NCBI GenBank assembly: GCA_965200435.1
Contig: OZ241337.1
Coordinates: 2,170,001-2,234,000 of the forward strand
Source: Bin75 sp965200435
GTDB lineage: Bacteria > Nitrospirota > Nitrospiria > Nitrospirales > UBA8639
Length of the DNA: 64,000 bases
Direction of reading: 5' to 3'
A program made the position numbers and the translations under genes. Every line of letters starts with the position of its first letter. Position 1 is the first letter of the stretch. The notes beneath the pieces were generated by a model. It saw only the letters and a list, made by a program, of their open reading frames with translations, had not been told where the DNA came from and made no database searches. Below are positions 1-8,103 of the stretch, one piece after another.

Positions 1-88
1 ACCCTCACCTATCTCGATGATACGCTTCGGGTTTCGCTCCGGGACGCCTTGCCCTGCATCCCGCTATCACACGAAATCAGAGGTTCCC
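1..88 (+). repeat. MITE-like repeat, copy 1 (left part outside the window)
   Basis: This is the right-hand part of a roughly 145-bp element found five times in the window. It ends with the terminal sequence CACGAAATCAGAGGTTCC, the inverted complement of the left terminus seen in complete copies. The internal part (GGGTTTCGCTCCGGGACGCC, then CTGCATCCCGCTATCA) matches the other copies. No coding capacity is visible. Confidence 0.8.
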
Positions 89-150
89 TCATCCGACCTA
101 CGGGACGTCCAGGAAGATCCCTGTCCGGAAAGGACGCGGAGGTTGCCGGG

Positions 151-660
151 TTACCCAGTCATGTAGTGCCGCGCATATTGTACGTAACGTTGGGCGGATT
201 CCTTGAGGCTCATCACCTCGGCATCCCGTAAGGGACGTGTGACGCGAGCCGGTGAGCCGAGCACCAGGCTGCGCGGTGGGATTTGCGTGCGTTCGGTCAC
301 CAATGCCCCAGCCCCGATGAGGCAATCGTCTCCGATCACGGCTCCGTCCATCAGTACGGCGCCCATGCCGATCAGGACTCGATTGTGAATCGTGCAGCCG
401 TGAAGCACGACGTGGTGGCCGACCGTGACGTCGTCGCCGATGATCAGGGGATACGTGTCGTGAGTCACGTGGAGAAGCGAGAGATCCTGAACGTTGGTGC
501 GATGTCCAATCCGAATGACGTTGACGTCGCCACGGATGACGCTGTGAAACCAAACGCTGGCTTCCGATTCGATGCTGACGTTCCCGATCACCACCGCGGT
601 TTCTTCGATAAAGGCGGTGGCCGCGATGGTTGGGGTCATGCCTCGGTAGGGGTTAATCAT
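151..660 (-). CDS. gamma-class carbonic anhydrase family protein (YrdA/PaaY type)
   Basis: A left-handed beta-helix protein of about 169 residues built from hexapeptide repeats (for example VIGNVS, IIGDDV, LIGAGA). Histidines at the positions used as metal ligands in gamma-carbonic anhydrases are present: VTH (about residue 67), VGHH (82) and LHGC (87). The family hydrates CO2 or has an uncertain acyl/metal role; activity here is inferred. The ATG at 660 gives the family-typical start MINPYRGMTP. An upstream TTG at 708, overlapping the previous stop as TTGA, would add 16 residues and is an alternative. It is the last gene of a minus-strand trio with a membrane protein and a hydrolase, suggesting co-transcription. 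Confidence 0.85.
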   Translation of the reverse strand: MINPYRGMTPTIAATAFIEETAVVIGNVSIESEASVWFHSVIRGDVNVIRIGHRTNVQDLSLLHVTHDTYPLIIGDDVTVGHHVVLHGCTIHNRVLIGMGAVLMDGAVIGDDCLIGAGALVTERTQIPPRSLVLGSPARVTRPLRDAEVMSLKESAQRYVQYARHYMTG

Positions 661-704
661 GATGGGCGTGGCGTTTGCTCTCGAAACGTCAGGGAGCCGG
701 TCCG

Positions 705-1178
705 TCAACCTTTGCTGACAATCGAAGCCACGACGAGAATCGTCAAAGTCGTGATGACGGCAACGTAAACGGTCACGCTTCGATCAGTCAACCAGGCCGT
801 TTGCCAATCTTTCGGGTAAAGGGCTTTGCCCACCAGATAGAGGCCCTCTTCGTACAGTCCGAGCACTTGTTCCATCTCGATCAGGGTTTGTTTGGCGACG
901 CGGTGGCGGTCGCGTTGCTGCAAAATGAGGTAGATGAACAAGGCTGAGAAGAGGGCGGTGCCGGTGATGGCAAAGACTTTGATCGTGAGATGAACGGGAT
1001 AAGGGGGGGAGAGCGCGAGAATCGTAATCAGCAGCAGGAGTAAAAACGCGCTGCCGAAGGCCGTCAGGCGCATCATCTGTTCCCGGCGGAGGAACACTTC
1101 TTGCTTATACCAGGGATAGAGGACTCGCAGGCCTTCAAGCTGTTCCTCGCGTAATTTCTTAACGGGCGGATCGGTCAT
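705..1178 (-). CDS. conserved hypothetical membrane protein
   Basis: A protein of 157 residues with no function recognised. It has a charged N-terminus (about 1-38), then two closely spaced hydrophobic segments (about 40-57 and 65-88), a charged central part (QQRDRHRVAKQTLIEMEQ) that may be helical, and a final hydrophobic segment (about 133-153). The middle part LGLYEEGLYLVGKALYPKDW looks cytosolic or amphipathic. The start overlaps the stop of the upstream hydrolase gene by 4 bp, and its stop overlaps a possible TTG start of the carbonic anhydrase gene. The three genes are therefore probably one transcript. Confidence 0.6.
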   Translation of the reverse strand: MTDPPVKKLREEQLEGLRVLYPWYKQEVFLRREQMMRLTAFGSAFLLLLLITILALSPPYPVHLTIKVFAITGTALFSALFIYLILQQRDRHRVAKQTLIEMEQVLGLYEEGLYLVGKALYPKDWQTAWLTDRSVTVYVAVITTLTILVVASIVSKG

Positions 1179-1963
1179 GACGCGGGTCTCTGCGGGGGCG
1201 AAAGATGGGTTTGCATCCAGTTTGCCAGATGAACGGTCATGTGGCGAAAATCTTCCGGCCTTCCGAATTGATGATCAGCCTCGGGAAGCAGCACGAGTTC
1301 CTGCCGTCCGGGCAGGGCGTCCTTCAGTTGTTGGATTTGGTGGAAGGGGACCAATTCGTCCTGTTCCCCATGGACGATGAGGGTGGGGGCCTTGATGCGG
1401 CGAGCGGCTTCATAGGCGTTCACGGCGCGGCAGCTTTTGTAAAATGAAAAATCCAGACTCACCGGTTCCGTTCCACCCGTCACGTCGGGAATAGCATTGG
1501 TGCGTTTCCATTTTTCAATGCCGGCGGAACCGAATTCCCTGTCCAGCATTTCGGAAAAGTCGGGGACGGGGCATTTGAGGCCGATGGCGCGCAGTTCAGG
1601 GTGGTGCTGAGCGACCAGGATGGTCATGAGTCCGCCAAAACTCGAGCCGATAATCCCTAAGGTGTGATAGCCGCGTTCGCGCATCAGAGTGAGGGCACAA
1701 TCCAACTGGTCATGACACGTTGGAACCGTGAGATGACTGAAGTCTCCATCGGATTGGCCCATCCCGAACCAATCGAATCGAAAAGTGCTGATCTCCCGGG
1801 CAACAAGGAGTTCCGTCAGGCGGAGGTTGGTGTGGCTTTCTTTGTTTGAGAGAAAGCCATGGCAGAGAATGACGGCTCGGTCACTTTTGCGATCCGGTTC
1901 CGACAGAAGAGCCGAGACTGAATGGTTTGCACCATCTTGAAAGGCGAGGGTGGTTTCTTCCAT
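1175..1963 (-). CDS. alpha/beta hydrolase (serine esterase-like)
   Basis: A single-domain alpha/beta hydrolase of about 262 residues. The oxyanion motif CHGF (about residue 34), the nucleophile elbow GSSFG (Ser about 108), the acid region HGEQDELVPF and the terminal catalytic His in EADHQF are all visible in the expected order. No signal peptide is seen, so it should be cytosolic. The ATG at 1963 has CAGGA about 9 nt upstream. A TTG at 1999 would add 12 residues and has no clear ribosome site. The substrate cannot be deduced; similarity is to the general 'serine aminopeptidase S33' type of hydrolase. It is first in the minus-strand trio. Confidence 0.8.
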   Translation of the reverse strand: MEETTLAFQDGANHSVSALLSEPDRKSDRAVILCHGFLSNKESHTNLRLTELLVAREISTFRFDWFGMGQSDGDFSHLTVPTCHDQLDCALTLMRERGYHTLGIIGSSFGGLMTILVAQHHPELRAIGLKCPVPDFSEMLDREFGSAGIEKWKRTNAIPDVTGGTEPVSLDFSFYKSCRAVNAYEAARRIKAPTLIVHGEQDELVPFHQIQQLKDALPGRQELVLLPEADHQFGRPEDFRHMTVHLANWMQTHLSPPQRPAS

Positions 1964-2056
1964 GACGGAATCCTGAAGAAGATTGGGCGATGCTGTCAAT
2001 CAACCCGAGCAATTTCTCGATGCGGTGCTCTGCCTTTCGTCCGGAGAGACCATCAG

Positions 2057-2200
2057 GGAACCTCTGATTTCGTGCACGATCGGGCGCATGGCGGCGTGGT
2101 GTCCTCGCTCAACCCTCGACTCTCCACTTGAGAGGTCCCGGGTTTCGCTGCGGTACGCCTTGCCCTGCATCCCGCTATCACACGAAATCAGAGGTTCCTT
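2057..2200 (+). repeat. MITE-like repeat, copy 2 (complete)
   Basis: A complete 144-bp element bounded by imperfect inverted termini: GGAACCTCTGATTTCGTG on the left and CACGAAATCAGAGGTTCC on the right. The interior includes GCATGGCGGCGTGGTGTCC and CTGCATCCCGCTATCA, shared with the other copies. There is no ORF. It sits between the hydrolase gene and a repeat-rich spacer. Confidence 0.85.
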
Positions 2201-2973
2201 GGCGGCGCGCCTCTAACCCCCTCAATCCCCCTTGTCAGGGGGACGGGGCTGGGGCGTCACGGGACGCCGGGGCGGCGACCCCGATCTCTGGCAGTTTCTC
2301 TGCCTGTGTCGGGGAGTGCCAAAGGTTCCTGAATTTCTACCGGAAAGTGGCGGCCCAGGCTGCCCCTCTTTTGTAGCGGCGCCATCTCATGGCGCCTCTT
2401 GAACAGCAGGCCGCTCCAGGAGCCGCATAAGAGGCGGCCGCGATACATGCGGAGCGGCCAACCCGGGAGCCCCGATGACACATGACGGGGACAGACTATT
2501 TAGAATTGGGGGTCCAGGGCTAGGGATGCCGGGGGACGCCGATGCGGCTAACCCGACCGACAACACAGCCCCGCCATGTCCCCCTGATAAGGGGGATTGA
2601 GGGGGTTGGGGAATGACAAGAAGCCGGTATTCCGGCCCGGCCCCGTCCCCTTGATAAGGGGGATTGAGGAGAGGCGATGGCTGGCGTCTGAGGCTTCTTG
2701 GCCAGGCCACATCCCCCTGATAAGGGGGATTGAGGGGGTTGGGGGCGCTCAGGTCAGTCGGGCAGGTCGGATGAGCGTCGCGTCATCCGACAGGAAGGGG
2801 ACATGGTGTCGGGGGCCAGTCAGGCAATGAAGACCTTGGTCAAGTGACAGACCTCATCCCCTGCCTGAACATGGACAATCGGGGGGATGGCGCAGCTACG
2901 AATAGAAAAGCCGGACGGAAGCGCCAGAAATGTAAAAGAGGGAAACAGAAGCGCCACGCGACATGCCGTACGT
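2201..2973. repeat. gene-free spacer with two short repeat types
   Basis: About 770 bp without a convincing gene. It holds four copies of a CCCCCTGATAAGGGGGATTG-type unit (about 2214-2244 in reverse, 2577-2612, 2643-2670, 2711-2743), each able to form a CCCCCT/AGGGGG hairpin. A copy of the palindromic GCGCCATCTCATGGCGC unit lies at about 2378-2395, followed by a GCCGC...GCGGC variant. Open frames crossing 2820-2973 are antisense to the thiD end and show no recognisable protein. Confidence 0.6.
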
Positions 2974-3762
2974 TCAGGAGAGAAAATAGAAATGATGAGT
3001 CGGGCCCCGGCCTCGACCAATGGCCAGCCCATGGCGAATGGCAGACGTGACGTACTGTTTCGCCGCTTCGACTGCGTCGGGGAGGGGTTTCCCCAGAGCC
3101 AGGTGAGCGGAAAGCGCAGAGGCGAAGGTGCAGCCCGTGCCATGGGTGTGAGGTGTATCGATCCATTCGCCTTTGTAGATGCGAAAAAAACGCCCATCGT
3201 ATAAAAGATCGGTGGCGGGAAAGTCCGGTAAATGCCCACCTTTGATCAGGACATGTTGACAGCCAAGTTGGTGAAGCGCTTTAGCCGCCTGCCGGGCTTC
3301 GGCCAACGACCGGATCGTCAGGCCGGTCAACCGTTGGGCTTCATGGATATTGGGCGTGATGACGTAGGCCAGGGGAATGAGCGTGTGTTTCAACGCGTCA
3401 ATCGCATCGGCTTGCAAGAGATCCTGTCCACTTTTGGAAATCATCACGGGATCGACGACAACGCAAGGCCCGTGGTAGTGTTGCAACTTCCTGCTGACCA
3501 GTGACACGAGAGAGGCCGAGGAGAGCATTCCCGTTTTGACCGCGGCCACGTCAAAATCGGCGAAGACCGCGTCGATCTGGGCTTCGACGATGAATTCGGG
3601 GAGATCGTGAATAGCGCGGACCTCCGTAGTATTTTGTGCGGTAATCGAAGTAATGACCGACATGGCGTAGACGCCGTTGGCAGACATGGCTTTCAGGTCT
3701 GCTTGGATCCCGGCGCCGCCACCCGAGTCAGAACCGGCGATGGTCAGGACTTGTTTCAGCAT
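2974..3762 (-). CDS. thiD: hydroxymethylpyrimidine/phosphomethylpyrimidine kinase
   Basis: ThiD phosphorylates HMP and HMP-P in thiamine pyrophosphate synthesis. The ribokinase-fold protein (262 residues from the ATG at 3762) begins with the family signature LTIAGSDSGGGAGIQADLK and keeps the VDPVM segment. The anion-hole motif DTPHTHGTGCTFASALSA, with its catalytic GTGC, lies near the C-terminus. The open frame extends upstream to 3846, but those 28 residues are not family-like and would overlap the divergent lipoprotein gene. No other thiamine gene is adjacent, although a thiamine-binding protein gene lies at 45.7 kb. Confidence 0.93.
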   Translation of the reverse strand: MLKQVLTIAGSDSGGGAGIQADLKAMSANGVYAMSVITSITAQNTTEVRAIHDLPEFIVEAQIDAVFADFDVAAVKTGMLSSASLVSLVSRKLQHYHGPCVVVDPVMISKSGQDLLQADAIDALKHTLIPLAYVITPNIHEAQRLTGLTIRSLAEARQAAKALHQLGCQHVLIKGGHLPDFPATDLLYDGRFFRIYKGEWIDTPHTHGTGCTFASALSAHLALGKPLPDAVEAAKQYVTSAIRHGLAIGRGRGPTHHFYFLS

Positions 3763-3832
3763 GATGGGGGGAAGAAAACAGAAGCATGGCGGCCTTGTGG
3801 CCGCGTTACGGCCTTCGAATGTAGCATGAGGT

Positions 3833-4234
3833 GTGCGAGTGGTCAAATCCCTGCTGCCCTTCCTGTTGCTCGGTCTCTGGGCCTGTTCTTCCGAATATCA
3901 GGAGGTGAAGATCGTCGTTGACGATTTTCGATTCTCTCCGGCCCGAATTGACGTCACAGCCGGGCAAGCCGTGCGCTTGGTGGTGAGGAATCAAGGCTGG
4001 GAACTTCACAGATTTGACAGTTCGCTGTTTGTCCGGCCCCTGGTCCGCGTTGTGCCGGATGCCGGCCAGCAGGCGGATCTGCTCGAACATGGGGTTCCTT
4101 TGGCCCCCGGACAACGCCTTGAACTTGTGCTCACGTTACCGCCTGGTGAGTATCACTTTCGGTGTCCCATTAAAGGGCATCGCGGGATGAGGGGCATGAT
4201 TGTGGCGCAAGCGCCTGCAAGGCCCATGACCTGA
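3833..4234 (+). CDS. cupredoxin-like lipoprotein
   Basis: A protein of 133 residues that starts with a lipoprotein signal peptide (SLLPFLLLGLWAC, acylated Cys about 18). The rest is a plastocyanin/cupredoxin-like beta-sandwich: a His in WELHRF, then Cys-X5-His and a nearby Met in the final FRCPIKGHRGMRGM segment, matching a type 1 copper site (His-Cys-His-Met). It is expected to be a membrane-anchored periplasmic copper or electron-transfer protein. The GTG start lies 70 bp from and divergent to thiD. No partner oxidase gene is adjacent, so the redox partner is unknown. Confidence 0.75.
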   Translation: MRVVKSLLPFLLLGLWACSSEYQEVKIVVDDFRFSPARIDVTAGQAVRLVVRNQGWELHRFDSSLFVRPLVRVVPDAGQQADLLEHGVPLAPGQRLELVLTLPPGEYHFRCPIKGHRGMRGMIVAQAPARPMT

Positions 4235-4238
4235 GAAC

Positions 4239-4325
4239 GGACATGCGCCGGTGCTCAGGAATATCGGGGATCCCGGGTCTTGTTTTTGCCTGTGTGTCGG
4301 CGGCATCTTATGCCGCCGGACGGGG
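4239..4325 (+). repeat. 85-bp intergenic repeat (type R2), copy 1
   Basis: The block begins GGACATGCGCCGG, contains TTCAGGAATATCGGGGAT-like sequence (here CTCAGGAATATCGGGGAT) and ends in the hairpin GGCGGCATCTTATGCCGCC. The same block is found at 15259-15343 and 58915-59003, each time beside one of the giant surface-protein genes. Confidence 0.7.
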
Positions 4326-4453
4326 CCGCGGTTCAAGCAGCGCCATGAGAGGGCGCCGTGACAAAAGAGAGGGATCCTGGGCCGCCACTCGCCGGGACAA
4401 TGTCTCCTGCCCCAGCAACCCGTGGGCCCAAGGGAGTGGACCTAGACAGCGGT
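4326..4453. repeat. repeat-containing leader of surface-protein locus A
   Basis: Gene-free sequence with a degenerate copy of the palindromic unit (GCGCCATGAGAGGGCGCC, about 4340-4357) followed by the GGATCCTGGGCCGCCACT segment. Versions of the same segment flank the palindromic units at 15.2, 15.7, 58.9 and 59.2 kb. No coding signal is seen. Confidence 0.5.
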
Positions 4454-4482
4454 TTGCATCTCGGCTTGGGAGGGGCTAGAAT
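4454..4482 (+). promoter_or_regulatory. sigma70-like promoter of surface-protein locus A
   Basis: TTGCAT (4454-4459), a 17-nt spacer and TAGAAT (4477-4482). The spacer ends with GGGAGGGGC. The promoter is repeated almost base for base before locus B (51567-51595), the best evidence that it is functional. Transcription would start near 4489, about 58 nt before the ATG at 4547. Confidence 0.7.
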
Positions 4483-4579
4483 ACGCATCTTTCGTGTTCT
4501 AGCGGGGAGATGCTCCTTTAGAGGCGCCAGGGTGCAGAGAAGGGCGATGGAAGAGAGAACGCTAAGGGCTGGTCTGTTG

Positions 4580-4596
4580 CCCCCCCCCCCCCCCCC
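4580..4596 (+). repeat. poly-C tract (C17) inside the start region of locus A
   Basis: Seventeen consecutive C. An ATG at 4547 preceded by AGAAGGGCG opens a frame reading MEERTLRAGLL, which enters the tract at a codon boundary. With 17 C it ends at a TGA (stop at 4613-4615). With 15 or 18 C it would continue as a polyproline run, then DADPRLIRRASGALLRA, then directly into the signal peptide and passenger of the frame listed from 4648. This is the geometry of a slipped-strand translational switch, OFF in the given sequence. A one-base homopolymer miscall cannot be excluded. Confidence 0.75.
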
Positions 4597-4647
4597 GACG
4601 CTGACCCTCGCCTGATCCGCCGTGCAAGCGGCGCCCTGCTCCGGGCG

Positions 4648-7600
4648 GTGACAGTCGTGCTCGCTGTCTCCGTCGGCGTCCTCGCCGCCAGCCCCGCATC
4701 CGCCCAGACGACGAACCCTGCCCCCACCAATCTCGCCGCCGCGCCGGAAAACGGCGGGATGAGACTGACCTGGACGCCAGTCCCGAAAACCGCATACTAC
4801 GAAGTACAGTCGAGCACCGACGGTAACACCTGGAACGACGACGACATCAGGAACGCCCTCGACTACGGACCCGACGACTCGCCGTCCTACCTCTACTCGG
4901 GGCTCACTCTCGGACAGACCTATCACTTCCGCGCCCGCGCCCGCTGGTACGACTACGACGCGGATCCGCCGGAGTTCGCCGACGATTGGAGCGCCTGGAC
5001 CTCCGCAGTCAGCGCGGCCATGCCCACCAAGCCCGGCGCGCCCACCAGCCTCGAAGCCGAGCTCATCAAGGTGGACGACACCGGCGCCGACATCATGCTG
5101 TCGTGGGAACCGCCCGCCAGCGACGGCGGCAGTTCCATCGTGCGCTACATCGTCAAGTATCAGGAGACGGACGACGCGGGCAACAATCCGGTCGGCGAGC
5201 TGGTGCAGTGGCAGACGATCTGCTCGCCGAGTTCGGTCCGCGACCTGACCACCGGCAAGAGCTACAAGGTTGAGCTAAGCGCGAAGAGCAGCGGCGCCGG
5301 AGAAGGCCCCGCCACCAGCCTCGTTGTGACCCTGCCGGACGACATGGCCAGCACGCCGCCGGCGCCGGTCATCACCGACGTCAAGGGCGGCTTTGGCAAG
5401 ATCGAGGTCACCTGGGACGCGGTCGCCGACGCGGACGGCTACCGCGCCTACATCCGCCGCGCCAACACCGTCCAGTGGGGCGCGCCGACGGAGGTCACGA
5501 CGACGGCCCACACCTTCACCGGTCTTGACACGGCCGATTACTACGTCGGGGTGCAGGCGCAGGTCGGTACCTTCTATGGACCGATTGCGGTCGACACGGC
5601 CGGCGTCCCCGAGATGCCGACCCCGCAGGACATCACGGTCACGACCGGCGACCAACAGCTAACGGTGGCATGGGAGCCCGTTCTCGGCGCTGACTCCTAC
5701 TCGCTCCGCTACCGCGACATGTCGAGTCTCAACCTCTCATGGACGACGAGCACGAGCCAGACCAGTCCGGGCACCATCACCGGCCTGACCAATGGCCGGG
5801 AGTACGACGTGCAGGTGGGCGCCGTGTTCACCGCCACCACCAAGTGGTCCGAATCCGTGCGCGGGGCGTTGATCGGGCCGCCATCCGATGAGGCGGTGGT
5901 GCCGGCCGACAGCTCGCTGAAGGTGTCCTGGACTCATGGCGCGGGCGCCGACTCGCACACCGTGCGCTATCGCACCAAGTCTCCGCAGACCGGTCGGAGC
6001 AGCCCGTTCACGATCTCCGGGCTGAGTAACAACACCGCGTACGACGTGCAAGTGGGTGCGGTGTACGGAACCGAGACCAAGTGGGGTGCGATTATCAGCG
6101 GCACGCCGGTCCCGCAGCCGCCGCCGTCCAACGTGGCGGTCGCCGCCGGTGATGGTGCGCTGACGGTCTCGTGGACCGCGGCGACGGGCGCGGACTCGCA
6201 CTCCGTACAACACCGCAGGAAGGGCACGATGAACTGGACCACGCTCGAGAGCCAGAGCAGCCCGGTCACGATCTGCAGCCTCGCCAACGGCACCGAGTAC
6301 GACGTGCAGGTCGGTGCGGTGTATGGCGCCACGACCAAGTGGTCGGCGACGGTCACCGGCACGCCGGAAGCCAACGGCCCGCCGTCGTTCACCGATTCGG
6401 CGCCGGCCAATTTTGCCGAGAACGGCACCGGCACGGTGCACACGGCCACCGCCACCGACCCGGACGGCGACACGATCACCTTTGCCCTCAAGAGCGGCAA
6501 GGACAGCGCCCTGTTCAGCCTCACCTCGGCCGGGGTGCTGACGTTTAAGACTGCGCCCAACTACGAGGACCCCAAGGACGCCAACACCGACAACGACTAT
6601 CTGCTGGACATTGTCGCCTCGAGCGGCACCGGCGGGCGGCTGCTGACGGCGGAGAAGACCTACACCATCACCGTCACCGACGTGAACACCGAGGCGCCCG
6701 GCAAGCCGGCCGCGCCGACGCTGACCGCCGGCGACAAACAGATCGAGGTCTCCTGGACGGCGCCGAGTAACGCCGGACCGGCCATCACTGCCTACAAGGT
6801 ACGCTACAAGACCGGTAGTGACAGTTGGAGCGAGGCCACCCCGAACCCGGCGACCGCAACCTTGCTGACGCTGACGAACCTCACCAACGACAACGAGTAC
6901 GAGGTGCAGGTGCAGGCCACCAACGACGAGGATACCGGCGACTGGTCCGATTCTGCCACGGCCACCCCGAACGATGACGGTGCCGGCCTGGTCTTCGCCG
7001 ACGCGCCGGTGGCCGTGGACGAGAACGGCGGCGCCGCCACCTACACGGTGAAGCTGGCCAGCCAGCCCAGCGGTACGGTGACGGTGAGCGTCACATCGGC
7101 CGACACGAACGCGGCGACAGTCTCCCCGGCGAGTCTGGAGTTCACCGCGACGGACTGGAGCACGGCGCAGACGGTGACGGTCGCCGGCGTCAACGACGAC
7201 ATCGACAACATCGGCGACAAGCGCAACGTCAACATCAATCATACGGCCTCGGGCGGCGGCTACTCGGTGACTGGCGCCGTGGCGGTGACGCTCACCGACG
7301 ACGACACCCGGGGCATTACCCGTAGCTATGCCAGCCTGTCGCTGCCCGAGTCGAGCGCCGAGACCTACACGGTGGTACTCGACACCGAGCCGACGGACGC
7401 GGTGACGGTGACGGTGACCTCGGACGATGCCACGGCCGCCGAGGTGTCGGCGGATGCCACGACGTATGCGGCCACGGCAACCCTGACCTTCACGACGGCG
7501 ACCTGGGACGCAACGCAGACGGTGACGGTGCGGGGTGTCAACGACGATCTCGACAATCCCGGTGACCAGCGCCAGGCCACCCTCAGCCACGCCGCCGCCT

Positions 7601-8103
7601 CCGACGATGACCGCTACGACGGCCTGACCGGCAGTTCGATCACCGTCACGGTGACGGTGACCGACGACGACATCGTGGCGCCGGCCAACCTGGCGGCCAC
7701 GGCCGGCAACCGGTCGGCGACCTTGACCTGGGATTTACCCGACAGTCCGCAGATCGCGAAGTACCAGACGCGCGTCTGGAAGGACGGGGACACGGCCCCG
7801 ACGAGCTGGGACGACGTGGCCAACAGCGACGCCGCGACCGTGGTGCACGTCATCACCCTGAACGAGAACTTCACGGACTGGACGGTGGAGTTGCGCGCCT
7901 ACACGACGGAGGCCGGACCCGCATCAAGCGTCACGGTGCAACCGGTGCTGGGGGGCGCCGACCGTCGAGACACTACCAGTAGTCACGAACCGCTTTCGTC
8001 GGTACCAGGTGCGCTTCTTCCCGGTCGCCAATGCGACCAAGCACGAATACACATCGAAACCGGTTGGCGGTGGATGGGCTTGGGGAAAATGGCGGAACAC
8101 TGA
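4648..8103 (+). CDS. giant surface protein A, fragment 1: signal peptide, FN3, cadherin-like and Calx-beta-like repeats
   Basis: First open part (1151 codons from a GTG) of a gene that would run from the ATG at 4547 to 14972. VTVVLAVSVGVLAASPASA is a signal-peptide core with cleavage after ASA. Seven or eight fibronectin type III domains follow, some as near-identical WTTS...SSP...DVQVGAVY units, with a cadherin-like domain at about 580-680 (PPSFTDSAPANFAENGTG). Two Calx-beta-like domains lie at about 780-1010 and another FN3 after 1015. The frame is lost near a G6 run at 7950-7955, where the correct continuation (PTVETLPVVTNRFRRYQ) is one base over. The last 50 residues are therefore out of frame. 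The likely role is an exported adhesin or matrix protein. Confidence 0.75.
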   Translation: MTVVLAVSVGVLAASPASAQTTNPAPTNLAAAPENGGMRLTWTPVPKTAYYEVQSSTDGNTWNDDDIRNALDYGPDDSPSYLYSGLTLGQTYHFRARARWYDYDADPPEFADDWSAWTSAVSAAMPTKPGAPTSLEAELIKVDDTGADIMLSWEPPASDGGSSIVRYIVKYQETDDAGNNPVGELVQWQTICSPSSVRDLTTGKSYKVELSAKSSGAGEGPATSLVVTLPDDMASTPPAPVITDVKGGFGKIEVTWDAVADADGYRAYIRRANTVQWGAPTEVTTTAHTFTGLDTADYYVGVQAQVGTFYGPIAVDTAGVPEMPTPQDITVTTGDQQLTVAWEPVLGADSYSLRYRDMSSLNLSWTTSTSQTSPGTITGLTNGREYDVQVGAVFTATTKWSESVRGALIGPPSDEAVVPADSSLKVSWTHGAGADSHTVRYRTKSPQTGRSSPFTISGLSNNTAYDVQVGAVYGTETKWGAIISGTPVPQPPPSNVAVAAGDGALTVSWTAATGADSHSVQHRRKGTMNWTTLESQSSPVTICSLANGTEYDVQVGAVYGATTKWSATVTGTPEANGPPSFTDSAPANFAENGTGTVHTATATDPDGDTITFALKSGKDSALFSLTSAGVLTFKTAPNYEDPKDANTDNDYLLDIVASSGTGGRLLTAEKTYTITVTDVNTEAPGKPAAPTLTAGDKQIEVSWTAPSNAGPAITAYKVRYKTGSDSWSEATPNPATATLLTLTNLTNDNEYEVQVQATNDEDTGDWSDSATATPNDDGAGLVFADAPVAVDENGGAATYTVKLASQPSGTVTVSVTSADTNAATVSPASLEFTATDWSTAQTVTVAGVNDDIDNIGDKRNVNINHTASGGGYSVTGAVAVTLTDDDTRGITRSYASLSLPESSAETYTVVLDTEPTDAVTVTVTSDDATAAEVSADATTYAATATLTFTTATWDATQTVTVRGVNDDLDNPGDQRQATLSHAAASDDDRYDGLTGSSITVTVTVTDDDIVAPANLAATAGNRSATLTWDLPDSPQIAKYQTRVWKDGDTAPTSWDDVANSDAATVVHVITLNENFTDWTVELRAYTTEAGPASSVTVQPVLGGADRRDTTSSHEPLSSVPGALLPGRQCDQARIHIETGWRWMGLGKMAEH

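Noticed and set aside
2820..3239. Minus-strand open frame overlapping the end of thiD
   Set aside because: Its first half is a shadow of thiD; the part beyond thiD shows no family and no start or ribosome site.
5737..7590. Long minus-strand open frame (617 codons) opposite surface protein A
   Set aside because: Arg/Gly/His-rich low-complexity translation with no domain; it mirrors the GC-biased third positions of the plus-strand FN3 repeats.
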